Assembly: GCF_001659605.2 (NCBI RefSeq)
Contig: NC_035161.2
Span: 3,924,265-3,988,264, forward strand
DNA length: 64,000 bases
Direction: 5' to 3'
Source of the DNA: Manihot esculenta
Lineage: Eukaryota; Streptophyta; Magnoliopsida; Malpighiales; Euphorbiaceae
The notes under the pieces were generated by a model. That model had not been told where the DNA came from. It ran no database searches and saw nothing but the letters and a program-made list of their open reading frames with translations. This document shows positions 1-12,475 of the stretch, in pieces; positions within the stretch are counted from its first letter, which is position 1; each line of letters starts with the position of its first letter. A program made the position numbers and the translations under genes.

Positions 1-2020
1 GCAGTGGGAAGACATATACGATGAGAGGAATAACTGAGAAAGCTGTTAATGACATCTACAAGCACATAATGAATGTGAGCTTCTTCCGAGCTTCATATTG
101 TTTGTTTCCTGTTATTCATTAGTAGCTTACAATATAAGCTTTAATTTTAATTCTTTCACACACACTCATTGACATCCAAAGGCATTTATTTTATCTGATC
201 TTCCATCTTTGTCCTGGCTGCAGACACCAGAGAGAGATTTTACTATAAAGATTTCTGGACTAGAAATTTATAATGAAAACGTCAGGGACCTGCTGAACTC
301 AGATTCTGGTCGAAATCTCAAGCTTCTTGATGACCCAGAGGTATATTCTATTAAGTGTAGGTTTCTAGTTATGCTTTTCTGAACTCTGAAGGCTTCTCTC
401 ATTGAATGAATTTCTTGTCATTCCCACATGCAGAAAGGTACTGTAGTTGAGAAGCTAGTAGAAGAAACCGCAACTAATGACCAGCATTTAAGGCATCTGA
501 TCAGTATTTGTGAAGGTATTCTAGTGAAGCCCTTTACTTTAGTCATCTTCCTTTGCCAATGGATTTTGATTAACTTATTACTGCTGTGTTTGAAGCCCAA
601 AGGCAAGTCGGTGAAACTGCCCTTAATGATACTAGCTCGCGGTCACACCAAATTATAAGGCTGGTAAGATCACAGATTATATACATTCACTGATACACGT
701 TGACATCAGCTTTTCTGTGCAAACCAATATTTGGATTTCTATTTGTTGTGGCTGCAGACAATAGAAAGTACTCTCCGTGAAAATTTAGATTGTGTGAGAT
801 CATTCGTTGCAGGCCTGGTAAAAATTGAAAACTGTTGCCCTATATTGAAAAATTACTGCTCTCATTGATTATAACTCTTGGGTTCATGACTTGCAGAATT
901 TTGTAGATCTAGCTGGAAGTGAAAGAGCCTCACAGACGCACACAGATGGTGCCAGGCTCAGGGAAGGATGCCACATTAATCTTAGTTTGATGACTCTGAC
1001 AACTGTCATAAGAAAGCTCAGGTCAGAATCTACTATCAGCACACTTCTGCTTATCAGGACTTGCTTGCTTTTGTCTCCAACCTGCATTAATGTAGACAAT
1101 TATACTTATCCCTTGATTCTTATGTTGTTAGAATCTTGAAAATAAATTCAACAGACGGAATAGTTAACCAAAATTGTCTAAATCATCTCATTAACGCTGT
1201 TACTATCATCTATGAAAAAAAAGAAAAGGAAATTTGGAACTGAGAAATGCTGTTAGAATCTTAAAAGTAAGTTTCAATGCACAAAATTCTTTACCGAAAT
1301 TGTCTAAATCATCCAATTAATGTTGCCTGCCTCCTGTTTATTTTCTTCGTTAAACATTATAAAATAGCTGATATTCTTTGAACGCATATGAAATTTTTTA
1401 CTTTTTTTTCTCCTCTGCAGCGTTGGGAAAAGAAGCGGTCATATACCCTACAGGGACTCAAAGCTTACTCGCATTTTGCAGCATTCACTTGGCGGTAATG
1501 CCCGTACTGCCATCATATGTACTTTAAGTCCAGCACTCAGCCATGTTGAACAATCTCGAAACACTCTCTTCTTTGCCACACGGGCAAAAGAGGTCACTAA
1601 CAATGCCCGAGTCAACATGGTATTGATCTTTTATTTCTTAACTCTTTTATTTGAGTTTCTTTCTCAACTTCGATAATACAAGTTCTAATATCTTTTCCTT
1701 CCTTTTCTCTAAAACAATTTACCAGGTTGTTTCAGATAAGCAGCTAGTGAAGCATCTACAGAAGGAGGTGGCCAGGCTGGAAGCAGAGCTGCGCACTCCT
1801 GACCCTTCAAAGGAGAAAGACATGATAATTCAGCAGGTGCATTGCCATATAAGTTTCAGTTTTGATGAATTTATAACAATGCTGATGAGTGTACCATATT
1901 TACATCTTATATCTTATTGTGTCTAGATGGAGATGGAAATGGAAGAATTAAGACGCCAGAGAGATCTTGCACAATCTCAAGTAGATGAGTTGCGGAAAAA
2001 AATTCAAGAGGAGCCTCAGG

Positions 2021-2063
<43 letters not shown>

Positions 2064-3951
2064 TCTCTATTTCTTTCTGGGCTATTCTCTGAATCATTGG
2101 AATGCAGGCTCCAAGCACATTGGAAGCTCCACGTCCATCAGTGAAGAAGTGTCTCTCTTATTCTGATGCATTGTTGCCAAAATGGGACAGCAAGGAGTTA
2201 AGCCGCTGCGATAGAACAAGAAAAACTATGTTAAGGCAGTCTATGAGGCAATCATCAACTGCACCTTTCACTCTAGTGCATGAAATTCGCAAACTAGAAC
2301 ATCTTCAGGAGCAACTTGGAGAAGAAGCTAACCGAGCTCTAGAAGTACTACAAAAGGAGGTTGCTTGTCATAGACTAGGTAACCAAGATGCAGCTGAGAC
2401 GATTGCTAAACTACAAGCAGAAATAAGAGAAATGCGATCCATTCAACCAGTTTGTAAGGAAGTGGAAATTGGTTGTGTTGTAGCTCCTAATAGAAGTGTC
2501 AGTGCCAACCTCAAGGAGGAGATAACGAGACTTCATTCACAGGGCAGCACTATTGCAAATCTTGAAGAGCAATTGGAAAATGTTCAGAAGTCTATAGACA
2601 AACTAGTAATGTCTCTTCCAAGCAATAATCCACAATCAAACTCGGAAGCAACTTCGAAAGCTAGGAATCAACCAAAGAAGAAAAAGATACTTCCTTTGAC
2701 ATCAAGCAATGGTGCCAACCGGCAAAACTTTATAAGGTCTCCTTGCTCACCACTATCAACTTCTAAGCAAATTTTGGAAAATGATATTGAAAACAAAGCT
2801 CCAGGGAATGAAGACATTATTATGTACTCTGAGACCCAGACAGAGTCTGAGAAAGAAACTCCTACTAAGAGTGAAGAAGCTGGAGATGTGTCATCGAGGG
2901 AAGGCACTCCAGTCTATCAACGTTCTAATTCAGTTAACATGAAGAAAATGCAGAAGATGTTTCAGAATGCAGCAGAGGAAAATGTAAGGAGCATAAGAGC
3001 ATATGTAACGGAACTGAAGGAACGTGTTGCCAAATTGCAATACCAAAAGCAGTTACTTGTTTGCCAGGTATAATATTTGAGTCCATTTAAATGTCTAGTT
3101 TGTTTCTTAGCATTTGTATTATAACTTTATCTCCTATCTTAATTTTCCTTCCATTGATTGAGAAATTAATTCCATCTGCATTTTAGGTCCTTGAGCTGGA
3201 AGCAAATGAAGCAGCTGGCTATAATCTTGAGGATGAAGATAACCTAAATGAACCAGAACCTCAAGTTTCCTGGCAAGTAACTTTTAGGGAGCAAAGGCAG
3301 CAGATCATTGAATTATGGGATTTATGCTATGTATCCATCATCCATAGGACACAGTTTTATTTGTTATTCAAGGGGGACCCTGCTGATCAAATTTACATGG
3401 AAGTTGAGCTTAGGCGCTTGACTTGGTTGCAGCAGCATTTGGCAGAAATGGGCAATGCAAGCCCAGCTCGTATTGGAGATGAGCCTACAATTTCTCTGTC
3501 ATCAAGGTTCTTTTTCTCTCTTTCTGTAGCTTAAGAACTCACAAGACATGGCAAATTGCTTCATGATGAATATAAACCTAAACAAACTTTGTTTATCTCT
3601 TAATTTTCTTGTTGATTTTGCAGTATTAGAGCATTGAAACGTGAAAGGGAGTTTCTGGCAAAGAGGTTGACCTCTCGTTTAACTGTTGAAGAAAGGGATA
3701 CATTGTACATGAAGTGGGATGTTCCACTTGAGGGGAAACAGAGGAAGTTGCAGTTTGTGAACAAACTGTGGACGAATCCTCATGATGCGAGGCATGTGGA
3801 GGAAAGTGCTGAAATAGTGGCAAAGCTTGTTGGTTTCTGTGAAGGAGGAAACATGTCAAAGGAGATGTTTGAGCTCAATCTTGCCTTGCCAACAGATAAG
3901 AGACCATGGATTATGGGCTGGAACCCAATTTCAAACCTATTGCATTTGTGA
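1..3951 (+). CDS. NACK1/HIK-like: Kinesin-7, NACK1/HINKEL type (3' part, start outside window)
   Basis: Plus-end microtubule motor that recruits the MAPKKK cascade to the phragmoplast midzone during cytokinesis (family knowledge). Exons read by frame and GT-AG: 1-74, 224-340, 434-515, 596-663, 758-817, 897-1021, 1421-1619, 1726-1836, 1927-2019, 2108-3067, 3187-3506, 3624-3951, giving 844 visible residues and stop TGA at 3949. The window begins inside the P-loop (SGKTYTM). Switch I (NDTSSRSH) spans exon 4, switch II (VDLAGSE) starts exon 6, and [16 protein letters not shown] is in exon 7. Coiled coil follows (exons 8-10), then the C-terminal DUF3490 region (exons 11-12, [19 protein letters not shown]). 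The combination [14 protein letters not shown] plus the stretch around [17 protein letters not shown] fits NACK1/HINKEL better than the meiotic paralogue TETRASPORE, which is inference. No frame breaks were seen. The catalytic N-terminus and promoter lie upstream of the window. Confidence 0.95.
2025..2058. repeat. (CT)17 microsatellite in kinesin intron
   Basis: Uninterrupted CT dinucleotide run inside the short intron 2020-2107 of the kinesin gene, between the donor GGTCTACT and the acceptor AATGCAG. It may serve as part of the polypyrimidine tract, and its length is probably polymorphic. Confidence 0.9.
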
Positions 3952-4751
3952 GAAATACATATTTCATTGTAAGTATTTCTTATTTCTGTACATGTAAATG
4001 AATTTTGGAGTTTTTCTCCAGCATTCTTGGATTATTTTTTTTGTTAAATTATGGTGTGTTGTGCCACTCTGCATGAAAATGGTTTGGCTATGACAATCTT
4101 CATATTTCAATAACAGAAGAATTTATTCACTTTGTTTCCACTTATAACTTTTTGTCTAATTGACCAAAAGTTTCTATTTAAGTTCAATTTAGTTCAAACA
4201 TAAAAAATTTTTGTCAAAATTTCTTGATTTATTGACTCATAAAGAAAAAAAAGAATCGAATTTCATGCTTTTTGACTAAATATCTTGATTTAGTCCAAAA
4301 ATTAAGAAGATCAACGCCTTGATTTTCGGTTAAATGGAGCTTAAATTGAAACTTCTAAACTAATTTGGACAAAAGTTGAAAATATTATAAATTAAACTTT
4401 AAGTATTGGGGTGAAATTGAACTTTAATTCATTGTTTATGAATAGGCTCTGTTTTTCTTTTCCCCTGTTCCCCACTTTTAAAATTATGCAGTAAAATTAA
4501 TTAACAAATTACAATAATATATCTAATTGAAAATCCCAATTAATTGCAGAAAATTAGATTACCATTAAAATAATTATAATGATCCAACTGATTAGATCCA
4601 TTACAGAGAGTGCCTTTTCAAACTAGTACATGATTAAACCACACCAAAGAACTGAGTTGGGTCAAATTCACAAGTGACCCAACAGATTATTTCCAATAAC
4701 AACTAGTGCTCCACTATATTCATGCCCACACCAAATTCAAAAATTTTGTCT
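3952..4751. other. Intergenic, convergent 3' flanks of kinesin and LTP genes
   Basis: AT-rich DNA between two genes that run toward each other. It should hold both 3' untranslated regions. Around 4140-4440 there is a low-complexity stretch with diffuse similarity to itself on both strands (ATTTAGTCCAAAA, TTTGACTAAAT), suggesting an old MITE-like remnant. I see no open reading frame of note. Confidence 0.5.
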
Positions 4752-5039
4752 CTAGCACTTGGGGAATGGAGTTCCACAAGTAGTAGCAACCTTCCTGGCA
4801 TTTGGTGTGTTGATGAATTTCTTGAGATTTGGGTTGTTGAGGTACTGGCAAAGGCAAGGCTTTTGTTCTTTGATCTTGTCACAGCACTGTTTTGATGGTG
4901 GAGAAGAAGATGTGATTGCAGCTACACAAGGGCTCAGCTCTGTTGGGCTACATGTCACTGCCATTGTTAGCTGTGCCTCAGCCAGGAGTAGCACCATCAG
5001 AGCGTAGATTGCTACATATGATTTCTTCATTTTCAACAC
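4752..5039 (-). CDS. Type-2 non-specific lipid-transfer protein precursor
   Basis: Secreted small lipid-binding protein acting in the cell wall or cuticle (family role). Intronless, 95 aa. Residues 1-27 form a hydrophobic signal peptide (IYALMVLLLAEAQLTMA). The mature part carries the eight-cysteine motif in the right order: C30, C38, CC52-53, C62-x-C64, C88, C95. The single hydrophobic residue between C62 and C64 (Leu63) and the length of about 68 mature residues are typical of the 7-kDa type-2 class, as is the C-terminal TPFPKC. A second in-frame Met at residue 4 (MKKSY) is an equally possible start. The gene is complete with no breaks. A TATA-like box lies about 130 bp upstream. It is convergent with the kinesin gene. 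Confidence 0.93.
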   Translation of the reverse strand: MLKMKKSYVAIYALMVLLLAEAQLTMAVTCSPTELSPCVAAITSSSPPSKQCCDKIKEQKPCLCQYLNNPNLKKFINTPNARKVATTCGTPFPKC

Positions 5040-5169
5040 TTTGAACCCAAGAAAGAAATGGAGATAACTCAGAGAAAACTTTACTCGATTGGGAGTGTTT
5101 GCCAGAAAGAGAGAGAGGGTGGAAGGGGATGATTGGGTGTTGCACTCCTTTAGGCTTCCATAGCCTCCC

Positions 5170-5178
5170 TATTTATAG
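5170..5178 (-). promoter_or_regulatory. Probable TATA box of the LTP gene
   Basis: The minus strand reads CTATAAAT, about 130 bp upstream of the LTP ATG, in a pyrimidine-rich leader context typical of a plant 5' UTR. The element is placed by eye only. Confidence 0.5.
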
Positions 5179-5389
5179 AAGGGAGGAGGGGTGAAAAAGG
5201 TAGTCAAGCATAATTATACAATGAAGTCTTTTTTTTATTTTTTTATTTTTTTTGCCATTTAGTCCTTTTGATTAAAAAAAAAAGTAAATTCCCATCAACC
5301 CCTTAATTCTTTATTAAATTAATAGTTTATTCATATATCAAAATCACTCTATTAAACTATAGAGAGATGATTATTTAATTGGTGTGTTT

Positions 5390-5815
5390 TAAAATTGAAT
5401 CCAACGAATAAATTAAAAATTAAAATTTTGATATTTATAAAAATTGAATCGAATTGATTTTAATCAAAAATTAAATTGAATCGAATGGTCTGATTCAATT
5501 CAATTCGATTCAGTTTATCAATTTGAATTTTTAATAAATATTTTATTTTTTATATTTTATTTTTAATATTTTAAAATTTAATTAAAATATTTTAATCTTA
5601 ATATGATATAATCTCACTATATTATTGAAAATAATATATTATTATCACTAATAAGTTTATTTCTATTTTTTTGATTTTTTAAATCAAACCGAATCGAAAT
5701 AATTTAAAATTTTAAAATTACAAATCAAATCGAAACGAAATAAATAAAAAAATAAACTAAAATTTTAAATTAATTCAATTCGATCGATTTTTTCGATTTT
5801 AACCTAATACGATTT
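5390..5815 (+). repeat. AT-rich dispersed repeat family, copy A (most complete)
   Basis: A block of about 420 bp rich in TTCGATT / AATCGAA motifs at both ends, with a central AATAATATATTATT. The same order of motifs recurs at 9560-9667 plus 12900-12981 plus 19721-19830 (one copy split by insertions), 33970-34275, 40165-40490 (reverse), 42040-42400 (reverse) and 53385-53512 (partial). The ends are partly complementary, so a non-autonomous DNA transposon is the likely origin. No clear target duplication was found. Confidence 0.7.
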
Positions 5816-8800
5816 TTTCGATGTGAACTTGTAATGAAAGCAAGCAAGAAAGAATTTGTAGTCATTCATTTGTCTCATCTCTACTAAAGTGTAGTGCAAA
5901 TAAATAGTTGAGCTTTAGCCTAATGCAAGTCTTCATCCTTCCACCAACATTTTCAACTAATACAACAAAAATAAAATCAATGATTCAAGGAAAAAAGATA
6001 GATTCAAAATTAGCTTTTCACACTTAGTGTGAATAGATGAAAATGGGTATCAAATATTCAATTTCTTTTCATTTTTAATTTTTTTTAAAAAATTTAAAAA
6101 TTATCTAGTTTATTCCTATTTTAAATTCACTCAATTTAAACATCTTTATATTTTATAAAATTCAACTATTTAATCCAACTATTAAATTAGTTAATTTATT
6201 TTACTTTTCATCCACGAACTAAATAGTAGATAAATATTTAAAATTACGGGTAAATAATATATATCAATAAAATTATAAAAATTAAATTAAAATATGAAAA
6301 AATTATTTTTTAGTTTTTATAATATGAGTAAATTTACTAATAGGTCTCTCGATTTTGAAGTTTTTGATATTTTAAAAAGTCTATTAATTAGTCCATCTAT
6401 TAATTTTAGTCGTTAAGTATTTTATTATTTAATTTATATAATTTTAAAAAATTAATTAGTTGATTCTCATATGTTTTTAAAAAATTTACTAATTAACGAA
6501 AATTAATTGTTAAAAATATTTTAATATATTTTTTAAAATTGAAATTACTGTAAAAGAATAATTAAAAATTTTAATTTTATAAAATATACAAATGTTTTGA
6601 ATTGACAATTTTAAAATATAAAAACTAAAAATTTAGATATTTAATAGTAATTTTTTCAATAATTTAATGTCCAATGATCTAAAAATGAATGTGGACCCAA
6701 CCCTCCACCCAAGCATGAGCATGAAGATGAAGAGATTAATGTGTGCAGAAAGAGAAAGTGGCCTCTCTAATCATTTATAAATAAATATATTATTAAATTT
6801 TCTTCATGTTCTTAATAATCATATAGCCCATTCTCATGCCTCAATATTTACATTAAATATTAATTTATTATTATTATTTTTTTAAAGTATGGCATATTTA
6901 TAAATTTTTGGATAAATTATTTTTATATTTTTAATATTTAATAATTTAATTTTTATATTTTTCACTCCATTATGTATTTAATTCTTTAAATGAATTGAAA
7001 ATTAATTGTTAATAAATAATTAAAGATAATATTTAGGGTGAAAATTTCATGTATATATACATGTATAATTGGAAATGATATAAGCGTTGAAAGTGGGACC
7101 AAGTGCGTGAAAGTGGGACCGAGTGCATGAAATAGAAGCATGGGAGAGAATGATGAAGCAAATCCCCATTCTCTATTGAAGTTGTGATTTTGGATTTGGG
7201 GCTTTCGGTGATTTTATATCGCTTCTTTCTGTAGCCACATGTTAATTCCTCATCATTACTTTGACTTCTTTTTTATATTTTCCAAAAAAATATTTTATTT
7301 TATTAATAATTATTATTTAATAAACTATTAAAAAATTTATTACTAATAAAATATAGAAATTTTTTAGTTTAATTTTAATTAAAATACATAATACTGTCCA
7401 ATTAAAATACATAAACGGTAAAGAGCATAAAATTATGATTATTTATGGTATAATTGCTAAGATGAGCAAAATCCACAATTTATTTTTTTTTATTTTTTTA
7501 ATAGTAAAAAAATTTTTTTTTGAATATTTATTTTAACAGAATAATCTTAGTTAATTGTTGATTGTGGAAGTTAACTTAAATTAAAAGAAATATATTATTA
7601 TAAATATTAAAACAATAATAACTAAATTGTTATAAATTATTAAAATTAAAATAATTAAATTATTATAAAAAATTGAAATTTAAAAAAATTAGATTATTGT
7701 AATTTAATTTTAATAAAATAACTATTTTATTAATAAAATAAAATTTTAAAAGTAAAATTATTTTATATTAAAATAACTCTAAAATATAATATTATAAAAA
7801 AATTAATAGAAAAAAATCTATACTTCTGACTTTATTATAATTATATTCTGTATTTTTTATTAATTAAAATTTTATTTTTTAAAATTTTTTTAATTTTACT
7901 CCACTATTATTTATACCGTTAAAAATTAATAAAATTATCACGTCATTAACTAACTTAATACAACGTCAACAAATTTTAAAATAAAATTATTAATAATTTA
8001 AAAGTTCAGAATAAAATTATAATAAAACTAAAAGTATAGATATTTTTGATAAATTATTTATTTTATTATTTTTTTAAATTCACTTTAAATATTAATATAA
8101 TTTAAAAAATTAATAAAATTAATATTACATTTGATAGTTAAAAAATAATTAAAAAATATCTTAAAAATTATTTTATTATTTTTAATATTTTTAAATTGAA
8201 TTATATTAAATATTATTTTAAATTATTTTTTAATATTTTATAACTAATATATTTAATAAAATTATTTTGTTAATGATAGTTTTAAAAGAAATGTCAAATA
8301 GTAAGATTATATGCTTTATTTCAAATCAAAAATTTTGTAAAGATTTAATTTTATTGATTTTTTTTAACTATTTATTTATTTGAAATAAAAATTTTATTAT
8401 TTTTTTAATTTAAAATTTTTTATATTAAAAAATGAAAATTACATAATTTTACAAACAAACCAACAAATAATGAACCAAAAAGGAAGATTTATAAAAATGT
8501 TTTTGGTACTAATACTACTATTAATAAATTGATCTTATATTTTACAAAAATTTATTAAAATATTTTTAAGTTTTGATTTTGTTAGACATTTTAGTTAGTC
8601 TATTTTTTTTAAATTATCACTTTTTACATTTTCGTTCACTTATTTTTCTAAAAAAATATATATTTAAAATGTAGATCTTTTATAAAATATATATTTAAAA
8701 AAATATATATTTAATTAAATCTTTTATATTATTTACAAGATAAAATATAATTGGCCAAATATGAGGATGATATGGAACAGTTAGACTGCTATTAAGATTA

Positions 8801-9559
8801 AGATTATTTTTGCATATTAGGATTTTATTTCTATTGTAAATAGTCTCCCTTGACTATTAGGATTAGAATTATTTTTGTATATTAATATTTTATTTCTATT
8901 ATAAATAGCCTCCCTTACTATTAGGAACTCACTTTTCAATTTTTAAGAAATTTCAATAAGGCTTTTCGTCTTTTAATCTATCTTTTCTCTTATTTCGTCT
9001 TAATCAAACGATATTAATTACAACTCCTGACGGAGTCTAAATAGTCCTGCATCAGAGGAATTCAAATAATTGAAGCAATAAAAGAGCAAGATCTTTTAGT
9101 TCTTAAGGTCTCAGTCTTGAATTTTTATTTATCATTATGTAAAATTATTGCTTACCCATTGCATAATGCCAAAGTTTATTTTGATGTATAATGTAAAATA
9201 ATTAAATAAATTAATAAATAAATAAATTATTATTGGTCAAATTAATTTAAAATTAAATAAAGAAACTTACTTACTTCTCTCTGGGTTGAACTGGATTAAA
9301 TGGAAACTTTTTCAGAATATTTTAAATAAGAGATTAAAAAAAGTTTTAAATTAAATATTTATAGTAATGAAATTATTGAACATTAAGCTAAACATAAAAT
9401 AATGTTAAAAGTGAGGCAAATGTGTGAACCAACAAAGACCATAATCATATATAATTATGGTAGTAATGATTTAGCTAAGCATGCTAATTAAAAGCCATTC
9501 CAATTCCACATTGAAGAATGAGTGAATCCTCTCGTTATGTCCTACGGTGACCATTATAT
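5816..9559. other. AT-rich intergenic DNA, no gene seen
   Basis: Low-complexity A/T DNA with many short poly-A and poly-T runs. Two parts differ. Positions 6330-6560 contain an 'ACTAATTAGT / TTAATTAGT' inverted-repeat-like stretch resembling MITEs also seen near 43080-43310 and 59040-59160. Positions 8760-9150 look like an LTR remnant (see separate entry). No coding sequence was recognised on either strand. Confidence 0.5.
8760..9150 (+). repeat. LTR-like remnant with TATA box
   Basis: More GC-balanced than its surroundings. It contains an imperfect internal duplication (ATTAGGATT...TTTTATTTCTATTGTAAATAGTC, then ATTAATATTTTATTTCTATTATAAATAGCC) with a TATAAATA box, followed by a CAATAAGGCTTTTCGTC polyadenylation-like stretch. 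This layout is usual for a short LTR or TRIM. Boundaries and family are not determined. Confidence 0.35.
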
Positions 9560-9667
9560 TGGTTTGATATAAAATTAAATTAAATTGAATAAATTAAAAA
9601 GTAAAATTTTAATATTTATAAAAATTAAACTAATTTGATTTTAAATAGAAATTAATTTGAATCGAAC
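9560..9667 (+). repeat. AT-rich dispersed repeat copy B, left fragment
   Basis: Same sequence as the left third of copy A (AAATTAAATTGAATAAATT... then AATTTGAATCGAACTGG). It breaks off where the retroelement at 9668 begins. The rest of the copy lies at 12900-12981 and 19721-19830, so this copy was the landing site of two successive retroelement insertions. Confidence 0.65.
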
Positions 9668-10282
9668 TGGTATGTTCACATGGCAAGGATCTAACAAGTA
9701 GGTAACACGGTCCAGTCTAAGGTAAAAAAGACACGGACATCACAATCACTCAGTTCATCATTAAAAATCGCCCTTCTCTCGATAGAGCAAGTCTCAGCAC
9801 GAAATTATCGTTTTCAGGCATAATCCTGCATATCTCTATTACGCTTGTAATCGCGGGATTACCGGCTTATTAGTCAGCGATATCCTTTATCAAATAGTCT
9901 GTCACATCATCGTCGAGAAATCAGGAAATACTTTATTTATTTACATTTTCTTACAATATAAAAGAAGAAGAATCACAGAGAGAAAAGTACGCTATTCTCT
10001 CACACAAATATTCTCAAGTTCTTCATTCACTATTTTTTTTCAGTTTATTGACTTGAGCGTCGGAATGGTTATTGTGGACACCCACAACTTCACATTCTCT
10101 TTCTTATAGGTTTAGCTAATTATAGCACAGTTTCTTTCTGGCCAAATCATTAGTTTATTTTCAGCAACATCATTTTGATTCCGTTGTTGAAAAAATCCAT
10201 TGAATTTTCTCTGTTTATTTGAATTAAAATTGGCCTTTTATCCCTTTTCACTTAAAAAAAAATACATCTTTTACCTTTAGAA

Positions 10283-11059
10283 ATGGTCGACAATTCACGA
10301 GATACTATTAGGATTGTTATCGATAAGGATGTTATCATTTCTTCCATTCCCGACAGTAGACAAAACACACACCCTATGGTCAACGAGGTAGATTTCAACA
10401 ATCTAAGTATTGAACAAATGCTCCAGTATGTTAGAAGGTTGCAAGTTATTTTCAAGTAATACAACACTCGGGAAGAGGCGTCACTCATGGCTCCTAGAGA
10501 GAGGGAGGAAGTTTCCGAAAAGACCTCAAAGACTCGAACAGAGGCAATCCAGACTTAGTCCAAAGAAAAGGACAAGTTTGAGGAAGAGGAGCTATCAGGT
10601 GATGTCCTCAAAAGTGCTGGCTGGAAGCTGGTACGGGCTACCCAAAGGTGCCAGGAAGGATGGGGAGAGGACAAAAGGACGAGTCAGAAACAAGGCCAAA
10701 AGTCTGAGAAGCAAGGATACAGGGAAGAACACAAAAGTTATCCAGTCTCTCGAAGGGGAGACGACCGAGGTAAGTATAAGAATTACACTCTATTGAATGA
10801 CTCAAGGACACATATTTTAATGTGGATCAAGAGAAACGACAACGAGGTTAAGTGGCCTCCCAAACTCAATCCCAAGAGAGCAAGAAAGTGAGACAGGACC
10901 AAGTACTACCATTTTCATGAACACCATAGACATACAATCGAGGGATGTCGGCACCTGAAAGATGAGATTTAGAGGTTGATAAGAAACGACACACTTCGAA
11001 AGTTCATCAGAAAAAGTAGAAGAGATAGGAGACCCGAGCACGAGGAAAATCATAATCAT
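10283..11059 (+). pseudogene. Broken gypsy gag remnant
   Basis: The ATG at 10283 opens a gag-like frame (MVDNSRDTIRIVIDKD...), which loses frame after about 55 codons. Near 10890-11060 the other frame reads a Tat/Ogre-type zinc-knuckle-like region: KYYHFHEHHRHTIEGCRHLK, then DEI, a stop TAG, then RLIRNDTLRKFI. This corresponds to the conserved 'C-x-x-H...GHxTxxC..LKxEIExLIRxGxL' gag segment of Ty3/gypsy elements. Multiple frame shifts and an in-frame stop mean it cannot be made. The stretch 10490-10800 between them is rich in Arg and Lys codons but lacks recognisable order. Confidence 0.6.
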
Positions 11060-11089
11060 TAGATAGACAAAAGCATGGAGACAAGAACG

Positions 11090-11510
11090 AAGGCTATAAG
11101 GTAATTGCTAGGCTATTCGAGCATGGGTCCTGCACATAATCCGGGCGTTGGTCCGTGAAAATAAATTTATAAATGGACATAAGGCAATTATCAGGCCATT
11201 TGGATATGGGTCCCGCATATAATTCGGACGTTGGTCAAGGGAAACATATTCATAAAACGGCCACAAGGCCATTCGAGCATGGGTCTCACATAATAAGGCA
11301 TCTCATGCCAGGCCACAAGGCAATCGCCAGGCCATAATTCGAGTGTTGATTCGCAAAAGCACATTCAAAAAATGGCCGCATGGCCATCCGGGCATGGGTC
11401 CCGCATATACTCCGGGCACAGGTCCTGCACATAATTCGAGCATTGGTCCACGGAAATAAATTCATAAAAGGTCGCAAGACCATTCGGGCATGGGTCCCTC
11501 ACAATAAGGC
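11090..11510 (+). repeat. Tandem-repeat array 1 of gypsy relic
   Basis: Diverged units built on 'CATTCGAGCATGGGTCC.GCACATAAT.CGGGCGTTGGTCC' followed by 'AAATAAATTCATAAA..GGCCACAAGGC'. About four units of roughly 60-100 bp are recognisable by eye. Short open frames across it are a by-product of the repeat. Confidence 0.65.
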
Positions 11511-11910
11511 ATTTGATGTCAGGTTACAAGGCAGGTATACACCAAGCCAGAAGACCGAGTGTTAGTTCCGAGAAGTTTCTAAGACATTTAATGCCAGGCC
11601 ACAATACAAGTACACACCAGGTGAGAAGACCGAGTGTTAGTCCCGAAAAGTTTCTAAGGCATCTTTATGCCAGGCCAAAAGACGGGTACATGCCAATTTA
11701 AAAGACCAGGTGTTAGTCTCGAGAAGTTTCTAAGGTATTTGATGTCAGACCACAAGGCGAGTACACACCAAGCCAGGAGACTGGGTATTAGTCCCGACTC
11801 ACAAGAAGTTTCTAAGGCATCTTCATGCCAGGCCGAAAGGTGAGTATAAGTCAGGCCAACTACTGGGTGTTAGGCTTACTTTACAAAAAGTTTCAAAGGC
11901 ATTTGATGTC
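11508..11910 (+). repeat. Tandem-repeat array 2 of gypsy relic
   Basis: Units of about 72 bp: 'AAGGCATTTGATGCCAGG', 'CCACAAGGCGAGTACACACC', 'AAGCCAGGAGACCGAGTGTT', 'AGTCCCGAGAAGTTTCT'. Five copies are visible, beginning near 11508, 11580, 11657, 11733 and 11816. A boundary shared with array 1 (GGCATNTGATGNCAGG) suggests one array grew out of the other. Confidence 0.7.
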
Positions 11911-11919
11911 CGAAAGCTT

Positions 11920-12475
11920 GTTAAGACTAGAGAAAGCTCGGAGGCACATTAGGGTTAGAAAATGCCCGTAAAGGCTAAAAAAGCCAAGGAGCTCGCAAGG
12001 GTTAGAAAAATGTCTGGAATCTCGTCAGGGCTAGAGAAAGCCAGGGGGCTCACAAGGGCTAGAAAAATGCCTAGAAGGTTATCAAGACTAGAGAAAGGCC
12101 AAAAGCAGGCAAGAGTTAGAAAATGCTCGGAAGCTTGACAAGGCTGGAAAAGGCCAAGGAGCTCGCAGGGTTAGAAAAATACTCGGAAACTCATCAAGAC
12201 TAGAAAAAGTCAAGGAGTTCGCAAAGGCTAAAAAAATACCCTCAAAAGCTGAAAAAAGCTAAAGAGCTCGTAAGGGCTAGAAAAATGTTTGGAAGCTTGT
12301 AAAGGTATTTGGTGGCAGAAAGCTCGTCAATACTAGAAAATGTCCAGAAGCTCATCAAGGTTAGAAAATGCCCAGAAACTCGTCAAGACTAAAAATCCGG
12401 AAGCACGACAAGGCTGCAAAAAGCTAAAAAGCTTGCAAAGGTTGGAAAATGCCCGTAAACTCGTCAAAGCATTAT
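11920..12475 (+). repeat. Tandem-repeat array 3 of gypsy relic
   Basis: Roughly ten diverged units of about 50-55 bp on the pattern 'GAGCTCGCAAGGGTTAGAAA', 'AATGCCCGGAAGCTCGTCAA', 'GACTAGAGAAAGCCAAG'. The half-units GGCTAGAAAA and GACTAGAGAAAG alternate, so the unit itself is an older dimer. Confidence 0.7.

Noticed and set aside
11090..12475. Repeat arrays resembling a CRISPR-type layout
   Set aside because: Units are contiguous and diverged with no unique spacers, in a plant nuclear genome and flanked by LTR remnants. They are retroelement tandem repeats.
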